The notes beneath the pieces are model-generated. The model was not told the origin of the DNA. It was given only the letters and a program-made list of their open reading frames with translations, and made no database searches. This document shows, piece after piece, positions 1 to 10,500 of a DNA stretch of 57,691 nucleotides; the first letter of the stretch is position 1; each line of letters opens with the position of its first letter. Source of the stretch: Zygnema cylindricum (taxonomy: Eukaryota; Streptophyta; Zygnematophyceae; Zygnematales; Zygnemataceae); NCBI GenBank assembly GCA_037447655.1, contig JBBHKE010000028.1, positions 107,377-165,067 on the forward strand, read 5' to 3'. Made by a program: the position numbers and the translations under genes.

Positions 1-211
1 AGTGGGGGTGGAGGAGATGGGGGACGAGGTGGAGGAGGTGACTTGCGGGGGGGTGGAGGTGACTTGAGGGGGGGTGGTGGGGGTGAACGTGGAGGAGGTG
101 GTGGGGGTGAAGGTGGAGGAGGTGGTGGGGGTGAAGGTGGAGGAGATGGTGGGGGTGAGGGTGGAGGAGGTGGTGGGGAGAGAACTTCAGGTGGTGGCGA
201 AGCTTGAGGCA
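1..211 (-). other. Extensin-like Ser-Pro-rich exon of the LRR gene
   Basis: The acceptor (gcag) lies at 212-215. The preceding exon ends in phase 1 and this exon begins with two nt, so the frame continues. The minus frame reads as runs of SPPP, SPPPP and SPPPPPP with a few Arg and Lys (RSPPPP, KSPPPP). This resembles the hydroxyproline-rich glycoprotein modules of extensins and LRX proteins. The same DNA read on the plus strand is a GGTGGAGGAGGT-like minisatellite. The exon is cut by the window start, so any transmembrane or kinase part lies outside. Confidence 0.7.
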
Positions 212-3200
212 CTGCATGTTCATGTGTTAGATTAGAACCTCATCGACGTGCACCTAGTAGCAATTTACATTTCCTACACATGCTAAGTACTTTCATGTAT
301 TTTTTAATTGTATACTTAATAGATAATCAAAGCTGCGTAAAATAAAAGCTTGTGTATTGCACAAGTTAGCAAGAGTCTACATTACATACTGTTTACATTG
401 CTTTTAATCTCATTCCCAAATCAACAGTCGGGGCTCCAAAACCGTTAGGACGTACAAAACATAAAATGGCACCATCACTATGTGACGCTATTAGCCAAGT
501 CAACAATAATTCACTTGGTGATTGAACTTCACTAGTTCACAAATTTGTCCATTTTTGCAGTTCGACAAAACTACTTAGAACCATCTTCGCAAACATTTCG
601 ATCAACGGATTACAAACTCGTGGCTTGTAATTTATTTTACATTGTTCATTACTTAAAAAGTGATGATTAAAAGTACATGCTATACACAGACATTACAACA
701 AGTTTCTTATTTCTGAACAATACGCATGAAAGAACCAAAAAATCTCTACAGTTTTGATACACAAAACAACTATCATCTGCTATAACTTCCTTGGATACAA
801 GTGTGCATTTTAAGAAAGGACTTACATTCACAAACAAACGTGCTTGCCAGGTTATTGTATCCTTGAAAGCATGCGCATGTACTTAATGTACTTGATCTTT
901 TAGTGCAAATACCACCTCCCGCGCAAGGCCCCACTGCTGATGTCGCGTTGCAAAACAATAGACATTCGCTTATAGGTCGTTGGGATTGGGGATCACAATA
1001 CGATGGAATGCTTGGGGCAAAGAGGCAATTGGTGCGCAACTCATAACACTCTGGGTGAGCATTAGCTAAAACAATTGGTCCAGTGAAGTAATTTTGCTGA
1101 ATATCACTGCAAACATGGTTCACAATTTAGAAAAATAAACATCTTGGTAAACCGTCAATATCAGTGACAAAAGCGTCAAACAAATAAAAATGATAATAAC
1201 GGCATGAACATTCAATCATGTACAATAAGACTCTTATCCGTTCATATCACAAAACATTTGATGCCAGACTTTAATAAAAGAATCAAGACAATTACTACAA
1301 ATGTAATGCCCGTTTGACAAGGTGGCAAATTAATGACTAGAAATTTAGGGAAAAAAAAAACAAACACTGTGTAACATATTCTTTTCACCAACACGTGTCA
1401 TTTAATTTTTCCGATAAACGTGCGATTTAAAAAACGAAAAAAATACATGAACTGAACCAGACTGTTTTATTATCATGTAAATGTGAAATTTATTGGATGA
1501 CAAGAATGAAAAACACAAAAAAATATTCAATTAACTCTTTAATAATGAAACAAAGAAACAAAACCATTGTAGCTGACAAAACCAATGAAAAAAACAAAGA
1601 ATGCAGAAAATGGATATCAAAAGGATATTATTTCACACCAGTTGACTTTCTTGTCTGACACCCCCACTCTGCCATTATAAACCATCAACGTAAAGTAAAC
1701 AATAAAAACGTAACCATACTATATATATCAAACATTTAATGTCTGTAGTTAATATAAAGAAGTAACTTTCAAAATGCAACATAACATACAACCATATGTC
1801 GACATCAAAGTAGATATCAAAACATAAGATAACCATATCGTCATGTCTTACAAATTTTGCATGGTTGTTATTTGCCCAATGGAGGGTGGAATGCTTCCAC
1901 TAAGTTGGTTGTCAGTAAGCAATCTGCAACCGACCGACACCCCGGCAAACATGACGTTAAGACATTGTTTTTTAGTCATTCTTTTGCTATTTTGGTAATA
2001 GGTGAAAGGTGATGTCGGGGAAGGGGATGGGATAGTAAACGAGATCCGTATGGTATGAAAACATCACACTAGGGGTCTTTTTCTTAAAAAGTGCTTTTGA
2101 GAGTACATTATTGTATCTTTTTCCATTAGATATGTGAAGCGAGGAGGCCAATGGAATGGGGAGTCATAGGCTACAAACATAAATATCACGGATCATACAC
2201 GTATTTAAACACACATCATTTGGTTTCATTATTTTAAAGCCTACCTATTTTCATTTTTATTTGAAATTTCAATGTGTTAGGAAGTTGGCAATTGATTTCG
2301 TTGGGTTCATGTTTTGTTAATCTGCATCAATTGAATTAGAGTGACATTTATGAAATGTAGGAAAAAAGAGGGCGGAGGGGCAAAGAGTAGAAAAGCAACC
2401 GAATGAAACTGGAAGTGGAAATGTTGAAATATGATACCAATGTCATTTCTTTTTTCTGAATCATTTCAAATCTATGTCTAAAGGTTGATGTCTACAATTC
2501 TATTTATATTAGTTTTATAGATGGTATGAAAAATCCATTTATAAGCACTCTTTGAAGTGTTGTTTTCCTAGGAGCGTTTTATTCAGGTATTATGTTGATT
2601 TCTAAGATTTAATTTTTCATTCTTACCTTCAAATAAGATGGCTTCAATCATTATCCTCCCCCCTCTTCCCTCCTCCCCGATCACAAACCATGCCATTTAG
2701 TCTATTCACACTTTCGATCCATAACATCAGCCTAATAAGTGTAAAATAACTTACAATGATCGAAGATTTGGCAGTTGGCCAATGGCCGACGGAAGACTTC
2801 CAGTGAGAAAATTTTGAGATAGATCTCTGAGAATCAAAACATAAAAAATGAGAATTCAAATATATAGAAACCACCACTGCTTGAAACCACCCTGACGCAA
2901 CTTAGCCCCCTCCCACTATTCAACTTTCACAAAGAAAAAAAAAACATGCAATATTCAGAAACAATGTGTTTTATTTATCCGTTAATCAATTCTCAGATGA
3001 TTTTTTTTGTTTTTATACTTACAAAAGTGTCAGTTGTGGGAGGTTTCCAATCTCCGGTGGAATACTCCCGGTAAGAGTGTTCGATTTCAGATTTCTACAA
3101 CCACATTCCATAGGATATGAAGTAAGACCCCTTTCTTCTCCGCGTCCTCTCTTACCCCTCCCCTCCTGTCTTACATACTGGAAGACAAATTTCCATCCAA

Positions 3201-4103
3201 CTCCCATTTCATGTTGAACAAGTTCCTTTATTCTCACTTTCCCGTTCCAACTACACATCCAGGAGATCTTTGGACCCACGTCTCTCTTTAACAAGATGCC
3301 TTAAAACTCCGCCACCCTCCCTTCCCACTTATAATATACCGTGGACCAAAGATGCATTTGTATCCACTATTTTCAAAGAAGACCTCCGTGTGCCTCTCCG
3401 CCCGCCCCTCTCCCTCTCTCACAGTTCTAAAAAGCTTATATGACTATTTGGGAGTATATCATTGAACGGACAAATTTGAAGAAGCATGTTGGGTACCAAG
3501 TTGCTACTTTTAATAACACTCAACGATTTTAAAAATGTAGTATGATGCGTTGAGAATTATTGGAGAGCTGTTATCTTAGAAGCCTATATAATGTTTTTTT
3601 TGTTATACGATAATATTGTGAGTCTTACAAATCACATGGCTTCAACCATTATCTTTTTCCGCTCTCCCCTCTACCATATCCAATTTCAATCTACTTTTGA
3701 CGCTTTCGATGCATAACATCACCCTACTTAGTGTAATATATCTTACAATGTTTTAAGATTTGTCAATTGGCCGATGGACGATGGAATAGGTCCAGTCAAA
3801 TAACCGCCAGAAAATTCTCTGAGGAAAAAGACAAAATAATAACAAATTAAAAAAATGAAAAACAAACCGTCCCCCAACATCACCCCCGACACAATAGCCC
3901 CCAACCAACTCCAAACCGATGAAAAAACAAAAGATAACAAAAAAAAAAGACAAAATTCAGTTTTAGTATGTTTTATGCAACAATTAAAAGGTTTACGCAG
4001 TTAATGATTTGATTTGTTTTCTTTCACTTACAAATCTTGTAATTCTGTGAGGCTTCCAATCTCTGATGCAAGAGTCCCCGATGTTCCAAAGTTGGTCAAT
4101 TTT
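1..4103 (-). CDS. LRR / cysteine-rich / proline-rich protein gene (3' part, both ends open)
   Basis: Seen: seven minus-strand exons with GT-AG borders that keep one frame when spliced: 4032-4103, 3747-3818, 3023-3094, 2755-2826, 1852-1923, 826-1106 and 1-211. The first five are exactly 72 nt, share the same intron phase (one nt to finish a codon, two nt left over), and each encodes one 24-residue plant-type LRR such as LTGSIPPEIGNLPQL. Exon 826-1106 finishes the last LRR half-turn and adds a Cys-rich EGF-like stretch. The final exon encodes a Ser-Pro-rich tail that runs off the window. Known: one LRR per 72-nt exon is typical of plant LRR receptor kinases and of some brown-algal LRR genes. 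Inferred: a secreted or membrane recognition or cell-wall protein. The 5' end and signal peptide are not identified, and no kinase is in view. Degenerate extra LRR exons may hide in the 1924-2754 intron. Confidence 0.78.
826..1106 (-). other. Cys-rich EGF-like exon of the LRR gene
   Basis: A 281-nt exon, acceptor gcag after 1106 and donor gtaag before 826. It opens with a half LRR (DIQQNYFTGPIV), then has ten to eleven cysteines with spacing such as CxxxxxxVGPCAGGGIC and CACFQGY, which is EGF-like. The position right after the LRRs resembles the Cys-rich C-terminal cap of plant LRR receptors. It ends in phase 1 and joins the Pro-rich exon after a 614-nt intron. Confidence 0.68.
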
Positions 4104-4340
4104 CTACACCCCTTTCTCAAAATCTGTCAAATAAAGTCCCTTCTTTATCCAAACCTCTCTCCTCTCTCATCCACTCTTATATACTTAAAGAGAAATTCAT
4201 ACAACCCCCATTTGCTTTCGGCCGAGTTCCCTCATTCTCACTTTCCCTTCTCACCTACACAAGAAATCTTTAGACCCACATGTCATTGGTCGTTAACAAG
4301 TTAATTACCCTCTCTGCCTCCTTCCCCTCCCCTCTGTTCT
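2630..4340. repeat. Tandem duplication of a two-exon LRR block with its introns
   Basis: About 2630-3340 and 3620-4340 align in order at an offset of about 1 kb: the ATGGCTTCAA(T/C)CATTATC segment, the CTTTCGAT(C/G)CATAACATCA(G/C)CCTA segment, LRR exon, short intron, LRR exon, then a pyrimidine-rich flank with ATTCTCACTTTCCC. Exon 2755-2826 pairs with 3747-3818 (offset 992) and 3023-3094 with 4032-4103 (offset 1009). Part of the flank recurs again around 4490-4600. So two LRRs were added by one segmental duplication rather than by recombination inside an exon. Confidence 0.72.
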
Positions 4341-4860
4341 ATACTGTGTACCAAATAACGACTCACACCCGCCACCCATTTCTTCCCAAACAAAACTTTG
4401 CTTCTCTCCTCCCTCCTCTCTCCTCCCTTATGAATCCTCCGACTCCTATATATCAACACTCCACACGTGTGGATATCGTCAACTCCGGTCTTTTTTCTTT
4501 GGACAAGTTCCCTCAATCTTCCACCCACCCCCATTCCCCTTCCCTCCACCAAAGAGATCCCTCATTCTCATCCTACCCGCGCATTTATAATAAAAGGCTT
4601 CGACAACTCTCTCTCTCTCGTTATCTACACCCCCCGTTATCCTCGCATGAGTTTGATAATTCTTCCAGCCTCTCTCTATAATGCCCAAGGAAATAATTAA
4701 CCTCCCCCTCCCATATAACCCACAAATGGCCTATTGTTCCTCCTCTCTCTCCGCCCTCCCCTCTCACCTCTCCCCTTTTCCGTTCCCCCCTCACTGCTTT
4801 CTTAAGCCTCCCAAGCGCCCAAGCATCCAACCAAGAGTGTCCACAACATACAAATAATAA
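4104..4860. other. Pyrimidine-rich intron-like or intergenic DNA
   Basis: Long runs of CTCCCTCCTC-type sequence on the plus strand, with a decayed third copy of the LRR-block flank near 4490-4600. No LRR-like exon with good splice sites was found here on the minus strand. It could be the next intron of the LRR gene or its 5' flank. Confidence 0.4.
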
Positions 4861-5100
4861 TTTAGTGCGGAATTCGATGCGTAACCATTGCAACAGACTG
4901 TGCATGCACCTTATGAATCCAACATTCAGTGCGTAACCATTGTACTAATGCAGCTTATGAATCAAATTTCAGTGCGTCATCATTTCAGCAGAGAGTGCAC
5001 GCAGCTTAGGAATCAAAACTGAGTGAGACACGCGGTGCAACATTTAGTGTGTCATCATCGCTGCAGACAAATTGCAGAGAGCTTCTGAGCCAAAATGCAA
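4860..5100. repeat. Degenerate tandem repeat, unit about 50 bp
   Basis: Successive units share the pattern ATTCAGTGCGTAACCATT ... CAGCTTATGAATCAA, at about 4868, 4923, 4969 and 5045, with decreasing similarity. No coding signal. Confidence 0.5.
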
Positions 5101-5139
5101 TATGCCAAGTTCAGAGCGCGAAATTGAGAGCGCAGTAAT

Positions 5140-5310
5140 AGCACAAGAGAGAGTGCACAAGAGAGAGTGCACAAGTGAGTGCACAAGAGAGAGTGCACAA
5201 GAGAGTGCACAAGAGAGAGTGCACAAGAGAGTGCACAAGAGAGAGTGCACAAGAGAGTGCACAAGAGAGAGTGCACAAGAGAGTGTGCACAAGAGGGAGT
5301 GCACGGAGCG
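5140..5310. repeat. Minisatellite of GAGAGAGTGCACAA units
   Basis: More than ten units alternate between 12 nt (GAGAGTGCACAA) and 14 nt (GAGAGAGTGCACAA). GTGCAC is self-complementary. The array is open in several frames only because of its periodicity. It grades into repeat R1, where the GTGCACGGAGCGAGA end is shared with the other R1 copy. Confidence 0.85.
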
Positions 5311-5950
5311 AGACTCACAGTCCAATAACCCGACCATTCCCATTGCAGGATAAAAAAATTGAAGCACATTCCAAAGGAAGTTCCATACTCATGGCCGAAA
5401 AAATCGTGGACAAAGCGCTACCTGCAGCCGAAAACGACAAAGCACCAATAGCGACAAACGTAAGTTAAAAAAGGGAATCCGTACGAGATTGTCACGTGTG
5501 AACACATAGACTGCAGGTAATAAGAATCAAGGGGAAGAGTGGAAGGTACAAGGAGAGAATATCGTCCATAGAATCATTCGTAATAATAAAAATCAAGATT
5601 TATAATATATTTATGAGACATTTGTCACGTGTAAAAAAACATAAAATGCACATAAAACAAAAGGAAGGAGAAGAGTGGAAGGGGAAGGGAGGAAAAAACG
5701 TACTATCACCAGGATCCAAGTCTCCAAAAAATGCCGTTACGTGTGCCACGTGGCATGCTAAGACTAACATTGCCGCTATAGCGAAAGCGGCAGCCATGGC
5801 TGCCCACTCGTCACGTCACAAGTTATATAAAATAGTCCTAAAAAACCGGCCAAAGAGAGAAGTTTTCTATTCGCGAAGAAAGTTTTTCGTATTTTCAAGA
5901 TGAGTCGACTCTTCACTTTATATACAATTTTCACACGTGCGAACCGCCCT
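5270..5950 (+). repeat. Dispersed repeat R1, copy A
   Basis: Matches 21540-22110 in inverted orientation. Shared landmarks, in order here: GTGCACGGAGCGAGA near 5300, AATAGCGACAAACGT near 5450, ACATTTGTCACGTGT near 5620, GTGCCACGTGG near 5745, CAGCCATGGC near 5795, and CTTCACTTTATATACA with CACACGTG near 5915-5935. A short reading frame near 5340-5468 ends at a possible donor (AACGTAAGT). Class unknown; no terminal repeats or target duplication were found. Confidence 0.55.
5704..5797 (-). other. Possible signal-peptide exon inside R1 (speculative)
   Basis: An ATG at 5797 starts a hydrophobic run (AAAFAIAAMLVLACHVAHV), then TAFFGDLDPGD, ending at a possible donor GTACGT at 5703-5698. The profile is that of a secretory signal peptide, and it lies upstream of the LRR gene on the same strand. 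It leaves phase 1, whereas the LRR exons need phase 2, so another exon would be required. The matching stretch in the other R1 copy carries an early stop, which argues for chance. Confidence 0.2.
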
Positions 5951-6690
5951 GAGCTTACTCGAGGAAGGGTGGAGAGTAATTGTCCGTACACTGACGGTGG
6001 AAAGAGCTTACCTAGCAATTTTACACTGACGTGGAAAATTGGCTCTTGACTTTATTTTATCTTTTTGTCTCGTCGCGCGAATCCAGAAAGACTCCGTACG
6101 GCATCGAGAAAGAATCTAAAGTACATACCCTAACAATTAGGTGGAAAGTACAGAAGTACATCTGACAATTTTACACTGATGGTCACTATGGGCTCTGTAC
6201 TTTACTTTGTCTTTTTCCCACAATTGGGGACCGCGCCTCCGTACGTACTCCAGGAAGAGTACGGAGTACGATCCTGTGGAAAGCTGACCTAAACATTTTA
6301 TACGACTGCGGCTCGCTGGTGTACGAATTTATTCGCTGGTGAACGAATTTATTTTGTCGTTTAGTAATTAGTTGCATTGTTTAGAATCTCGCTCACCTGT
6401 CCTTCTTTATGATAAAAACGGCGCAAGCCGAATATCCTCCTAGATACGATCGAATCAGTAACCCATGAAAAACGACACGTGTGATTTTATTCTTTTGTCT
6501 TTTTCCCAATCGCTTTCGGCGTCTCCACTCGCTCTGTAAGAAACGTCGAGAGCCGCCGACTGTACGGAAAAAGTTTTCGACAGGTCTTACCTAAAAACGT
6601 ACGATTCTGTAAAATCTTTTTACTGGTGACCATTCAGCAAGTACTGTACTCTGTACTTTTCTAATCATTTTCATTTCGTACTTTATTCTT
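5940..6690. repeat. Decayed tandem array, unit about 150-170 bp
   Basis: The block 'GTGGAAAG ... ACCTA..ATTTTACACTGA ... CTTTATTTT.TCTTTTTGTC' recurs at about 5940-6090, 6090-6230, 6230-6350 and again at 6480-6690 with much divergence. A direct 20-bp pair (CGCTGGTG(T/A)ACGAATTTATT) sits at 6313-6352. The last units merge into the repeat also seen at 18.6-19.0 kb. Confidence 0.45.
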
Positions 6691-6927
6691 TTCATGGGCG
6701 AACGGCGTTTTAAGTCTTTGCTACCTCAAGTCGACAGGTGTCACAGTTGCTCCCATTGGCCCAGTTTTTAGGTCAAAAAAAGGTCGTATCTGCGTGATGC
6801 GGCAAGCCGACTGGAGAAGGTTCCATCTGCGAACAAGTGGGTGCCGAGCCGCATTTGTCTTTTTCTGGTTTTTGAACTTCATTACGAAAGAACCTAACGC
6901 GATTCTCCGAAGGATTGCGGCGTAAAG
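6480..6927 (+). repeat. Old dispersed element, left part, cut by Copia-1
   Basis: About 450 bp match 18590-19020 inverted. Shared stretches include GTCGACA(G/A)GTG, AAAAGGTCGTATCTG, GAACAAGTGGGTGCCGAGCC, TTTGTCTTTTTCTGGTTTTTGAAC and CGATTCTCCGAAGGAT. The match stops at GCGGCGTAAAG (6917-6927), exactly where Copia-1 begins; the match resumes beyond Copia-1 at about 12.93-13.40 kb. Confidence 0.65.
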
Positions 6928-7546
6928 TGTTAGGACATTTGTGGAATCGGGTGTTAGACGATTCAGTCTTTTGTTCGATTTCTCGTCTAAGTCTTGTATG
7001 TCGTTTCGCGTCACGTATATTTGTTTGTTCGGTACGGTAGTATGTTTGTTGTATACGTGTATAGGCGATATTTTCGGGAGGGGAATTGTAGCGGGATTTT
7101 TGCAATTTTTCAGTTTGCAGTTTTTGTATGTCAGAACATGTTGTTGTCCCCCACGTCTTACTGTGCGGTGAACATTTTACACGTGGCAGATTATGATTGG
7201 ACCGCCACTTAGTGAGTGTGTTAGCGTTAGGCTATTTAGTTGTGTGCACAAGAGTAGGCAATTATCATTCACAGAGAGAAAAAGACAGAATAGCATCCAA
7301 CTTTATTGAAAGAGACAATTTGTCCACTTTGTTTTACAATCAACTTGTATTCCTACCTCTTTATAATGGGAAGTAACAAATCTATCTGAAGCTTTTGTGT
7401 TTGTCCTATCTCTACCCACTCTAAATTCTGATCAAACTGCCTGGTGACTTATTCTATCTGAGCCTTGTGTTATTCTGCTCCGGAGTCGGAAATCTGTGGC
7501 GCTCAGATTTATCTTTGTCGCTCGTAATGGCCGACCCCGCGTATCA
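6928..7546 (+). repeat. Copia-1 5' LTR
   Basis: Starts TGTTAG and ends GTATCA. From about 7052 to 7546 it matches 12414-12908 closely (GGCGATATTTTCGGGAGGGG ... GAAATCTGTGGCGCT). A second TGTTAG at 6952 is an alternative start. The gag ATG lies inside the LTR at 7527. Confidence 0.75.
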
Positions 7547-10500
7547 GGTTACGGGCCCACCTGGCTCGCTACACAAGTTCGAAGGCGCCAACTATCAGTT
7601 ATGGAGGTGTAGGGCGGAAGCCGCTCTAGAGGAGAGAAACTGTCTTGCAATCGAACTCGGAGCTGAAACACGTCCCGCTGCTGCAGATGCTGCAAACCCA
7701 ACTGATGCAGAGAAAAAGAAAATCATTGACTGGGACGTGAGAGAAATCCGTGGCAAGAACATTTTGATAAGGGGACAGGCGGATAACCAACTGAGAAACG
7801 TCACGAGACTCAAGACGTCAGCCGAAATCTGGACATCTTTCGAGACTACACACAAACTCTCAGGGATGACAACTTGCATTAAGTTGGGGAAGACGCTGAT
7901 GACTACCATTTATCAAGACGGAATGTCGATGGAGGCTTATACCTCCCATTATGCCAACCTACTGGCCGAAGCCGACGCTGTCGGTTTCACCCTTCCTAAC
8001 GACACAAAAATCACTCTTCTCATGCTTTCCCTACCAGTGGAGTACAAACCGATTCTCACCTGGCTGGATCAGAAAGATGTAAACTCATCGAAGTGGAATG
8101 AGGTTGTTGAGGCGCTTCTCAAGGACGAGTTCAACACCAAAATCATGACGAGCCGTGAGTCCGTTGCCGAAGCTCCGCGTATGCTGCAGGCAAACATGGA
8201 AACAAGGAGAGGAAGGATCAAAATCGAGACAAAAAAACAGACAGAAAATGTTTTTATTGCGATAAGGCGGGTCATTTCATCTCGGTCTGCCGGAAATACT
8301 CCTATGACAAATTACATGGGAAAGTAGACGAGACAAAACTGAAAAAGGGGAAGGGAAAGGGGAAGGAGATCGTCACCTCACAAGCAATGATGGCGTCCTC
8401 CATCGCGACCAGCAGCGATCACTGGATGGTGGACACTGGTGCGTCTGGTGGACACTGGTGCGTCTGAGCACATGTGTTTCAGGAGAGAGTGGTTTTCCAA
8501 CTTTCGCGAAATTGCTCCATCGCGGATCTTCATGGGAGACAACCATAGCGCACATGCCACATGAAAAGGAGACATCGAAATAGAGGCGTTAGTCAATGGC
8601 CGAATCCAATCACGGACCATCAAGAACGTGCTCTATGTTCCATCCTTCAAAAGAAATCTATACTTTATCCCTCAAGCTGAGGACAATGGCATTACACCAG
8701 TTTGGCAGAAGCATGGAAAAATAAAACTCATGCGAAATGGTGTCACGATTGCAGAAGGCGAACGAATGGTAGACAGAACCTACCGTTTAAAGTGCAGTCC
8801 AAAACCCAGAGGCCTCGCACTTGCCGCAAGAGCAGTTCTCCCAAAACCAAGTGAGGAGAATCCACCTAATGTACGATCTACGAATGGAGAGAAACTGGAA
8901 ATGTCAGTCGAGAAGTCTGAGATGCCAATCAAGCATGAACAAGACACCAAAACGCCTAGCTACAATCAAATGTTGTGGCATCGAAGACTGGGACATTTGC
9001 ATACAAACGGTATGAGAAAACTAGTCAAAGGACAGTTTGTTCACGGACTAGGACTCAACAATGTGACCGACTCACCAGATCCATGTCGAAGCTGCGAATT
9101 GGGTAAATCACATCGTCTCCCCTTTCCCAAGGACGGAGGAAGAAGAGCCACTCAGCCGCTTGAGCTCGTCCACTCAGATGTGTGGGGACCAACGAAAGTA
9201 AAATCCTGCAGTGGAAAAAGATTTGCCGTTACTTTCATAGATGATTACTCAAGGATGACTCACATCTACCTACTCAATCACAAGAGTGAGGTATTCCAAT
9301 GTTTCAAGCAATACAAGGCCATGGCTGAAAAGAAACATGGAAAGTCTATCATTGGACTGAGAAGCGACAATGGAGGGGAGTACTTATCCTCAGAATTTAA
9401 AAACCTCCTTACCCTTGAAGGGATCGAACATCAGTTGACGGCTCCAGGCACAACTCAACAAAATGGTGTTGCAGAGAGGATGAACCGCACACTCAACGAA
9501 ATGTCACTCAGCATGATGGCTACCCATCAAATTGGCTCTCAAATTTGGGGAGAAGCCATGTGTACAGCAGTGTACCTGCGCAATAGGTTTCCAACATCTG
9601 CATTAGAGAATGCAACTCCATTTGAGAAATGGCATGGATTCAAACCAACCATCTCTCACCTGAAAGTGTTTGGAAGCCGAGCATACGTTCATGACCATGC
9701 AAACAAAGGAGGAAAATTGGCCCCCAAAGCAAAAGAAGGAATATTTGTAGGTTACGAAGAAAGCAAAAAGCCTACAGAATCTTCAACACTGAATCTCAGA
9801 CCATCATGATAAGCAGAAATGTGAAATTTACAGAGAGAGAAACACTTGCAAGGAACGAGGTGCATGGCAACAGTGGGAGAAAGGAAGGGAAAAATTACTC
9901 CCCGTCATTTGACGATTGGTCACCAAGCGACGACGACTCTGCCGAAGAGGAGGCGACTACATGAAACGAATCCCTTGGTGAACCTAACTCTCTTGAAACT
10001 GAAATTGAAAATTCACCACCTGCACAAGAACCAAACAGCGAGAGTCAAATCAATGAAGATAAGGTTGCCGCATCTGAGGAAGTGGACAAAGTGACTGCAG
10101 CTAAAGCAAAAGAAACTAAGAAAAAGGCCGTAGTAGAAGACCCTACTTTAGTGCCCACAGGAAGGGCTAACAGCAGTCGGGCTAGAAAACCTCCAATAAA
10201 GTTCGTAGAGTGGTACGACACCACGAGCGCCCCAAGGAAAAAGTTCGCCGGGATGGCTCAAGCCGAAGAGCCTTTAACTCTCCACCAGGCACTGAACAGT
10301 GAGGACGGAGAAAAGTGGAAGGCCGCAATTAATGAGGAAATGGCGTCTATTCTGCAAAACAAAACATGGACATTAGAAGACTTGCCACACCGAAGAAAAC
10401 CAATCGGCAGCAAGTGGACCTTTCGAATCAAAAGAAATGCCGATGGAACAATCGATCGCTACAAGGCAAGACTAGTAGCCAAGGGTTACACACAAAAGGA

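Noticed and set aside
2085-2180. Possible sixth LRR exon in the 1924-2754 intron (PIPLASSLHIS-like)
   Set aside because: A stop falls in the needed frame and there is no matching donor; at most a dead exon.
5044-5367. Overlapping reading frames of about 100 residues on both strands
   Set aside because: They arise from the GAGAGTGCACAA minisatellite, which has no stops in several frames.
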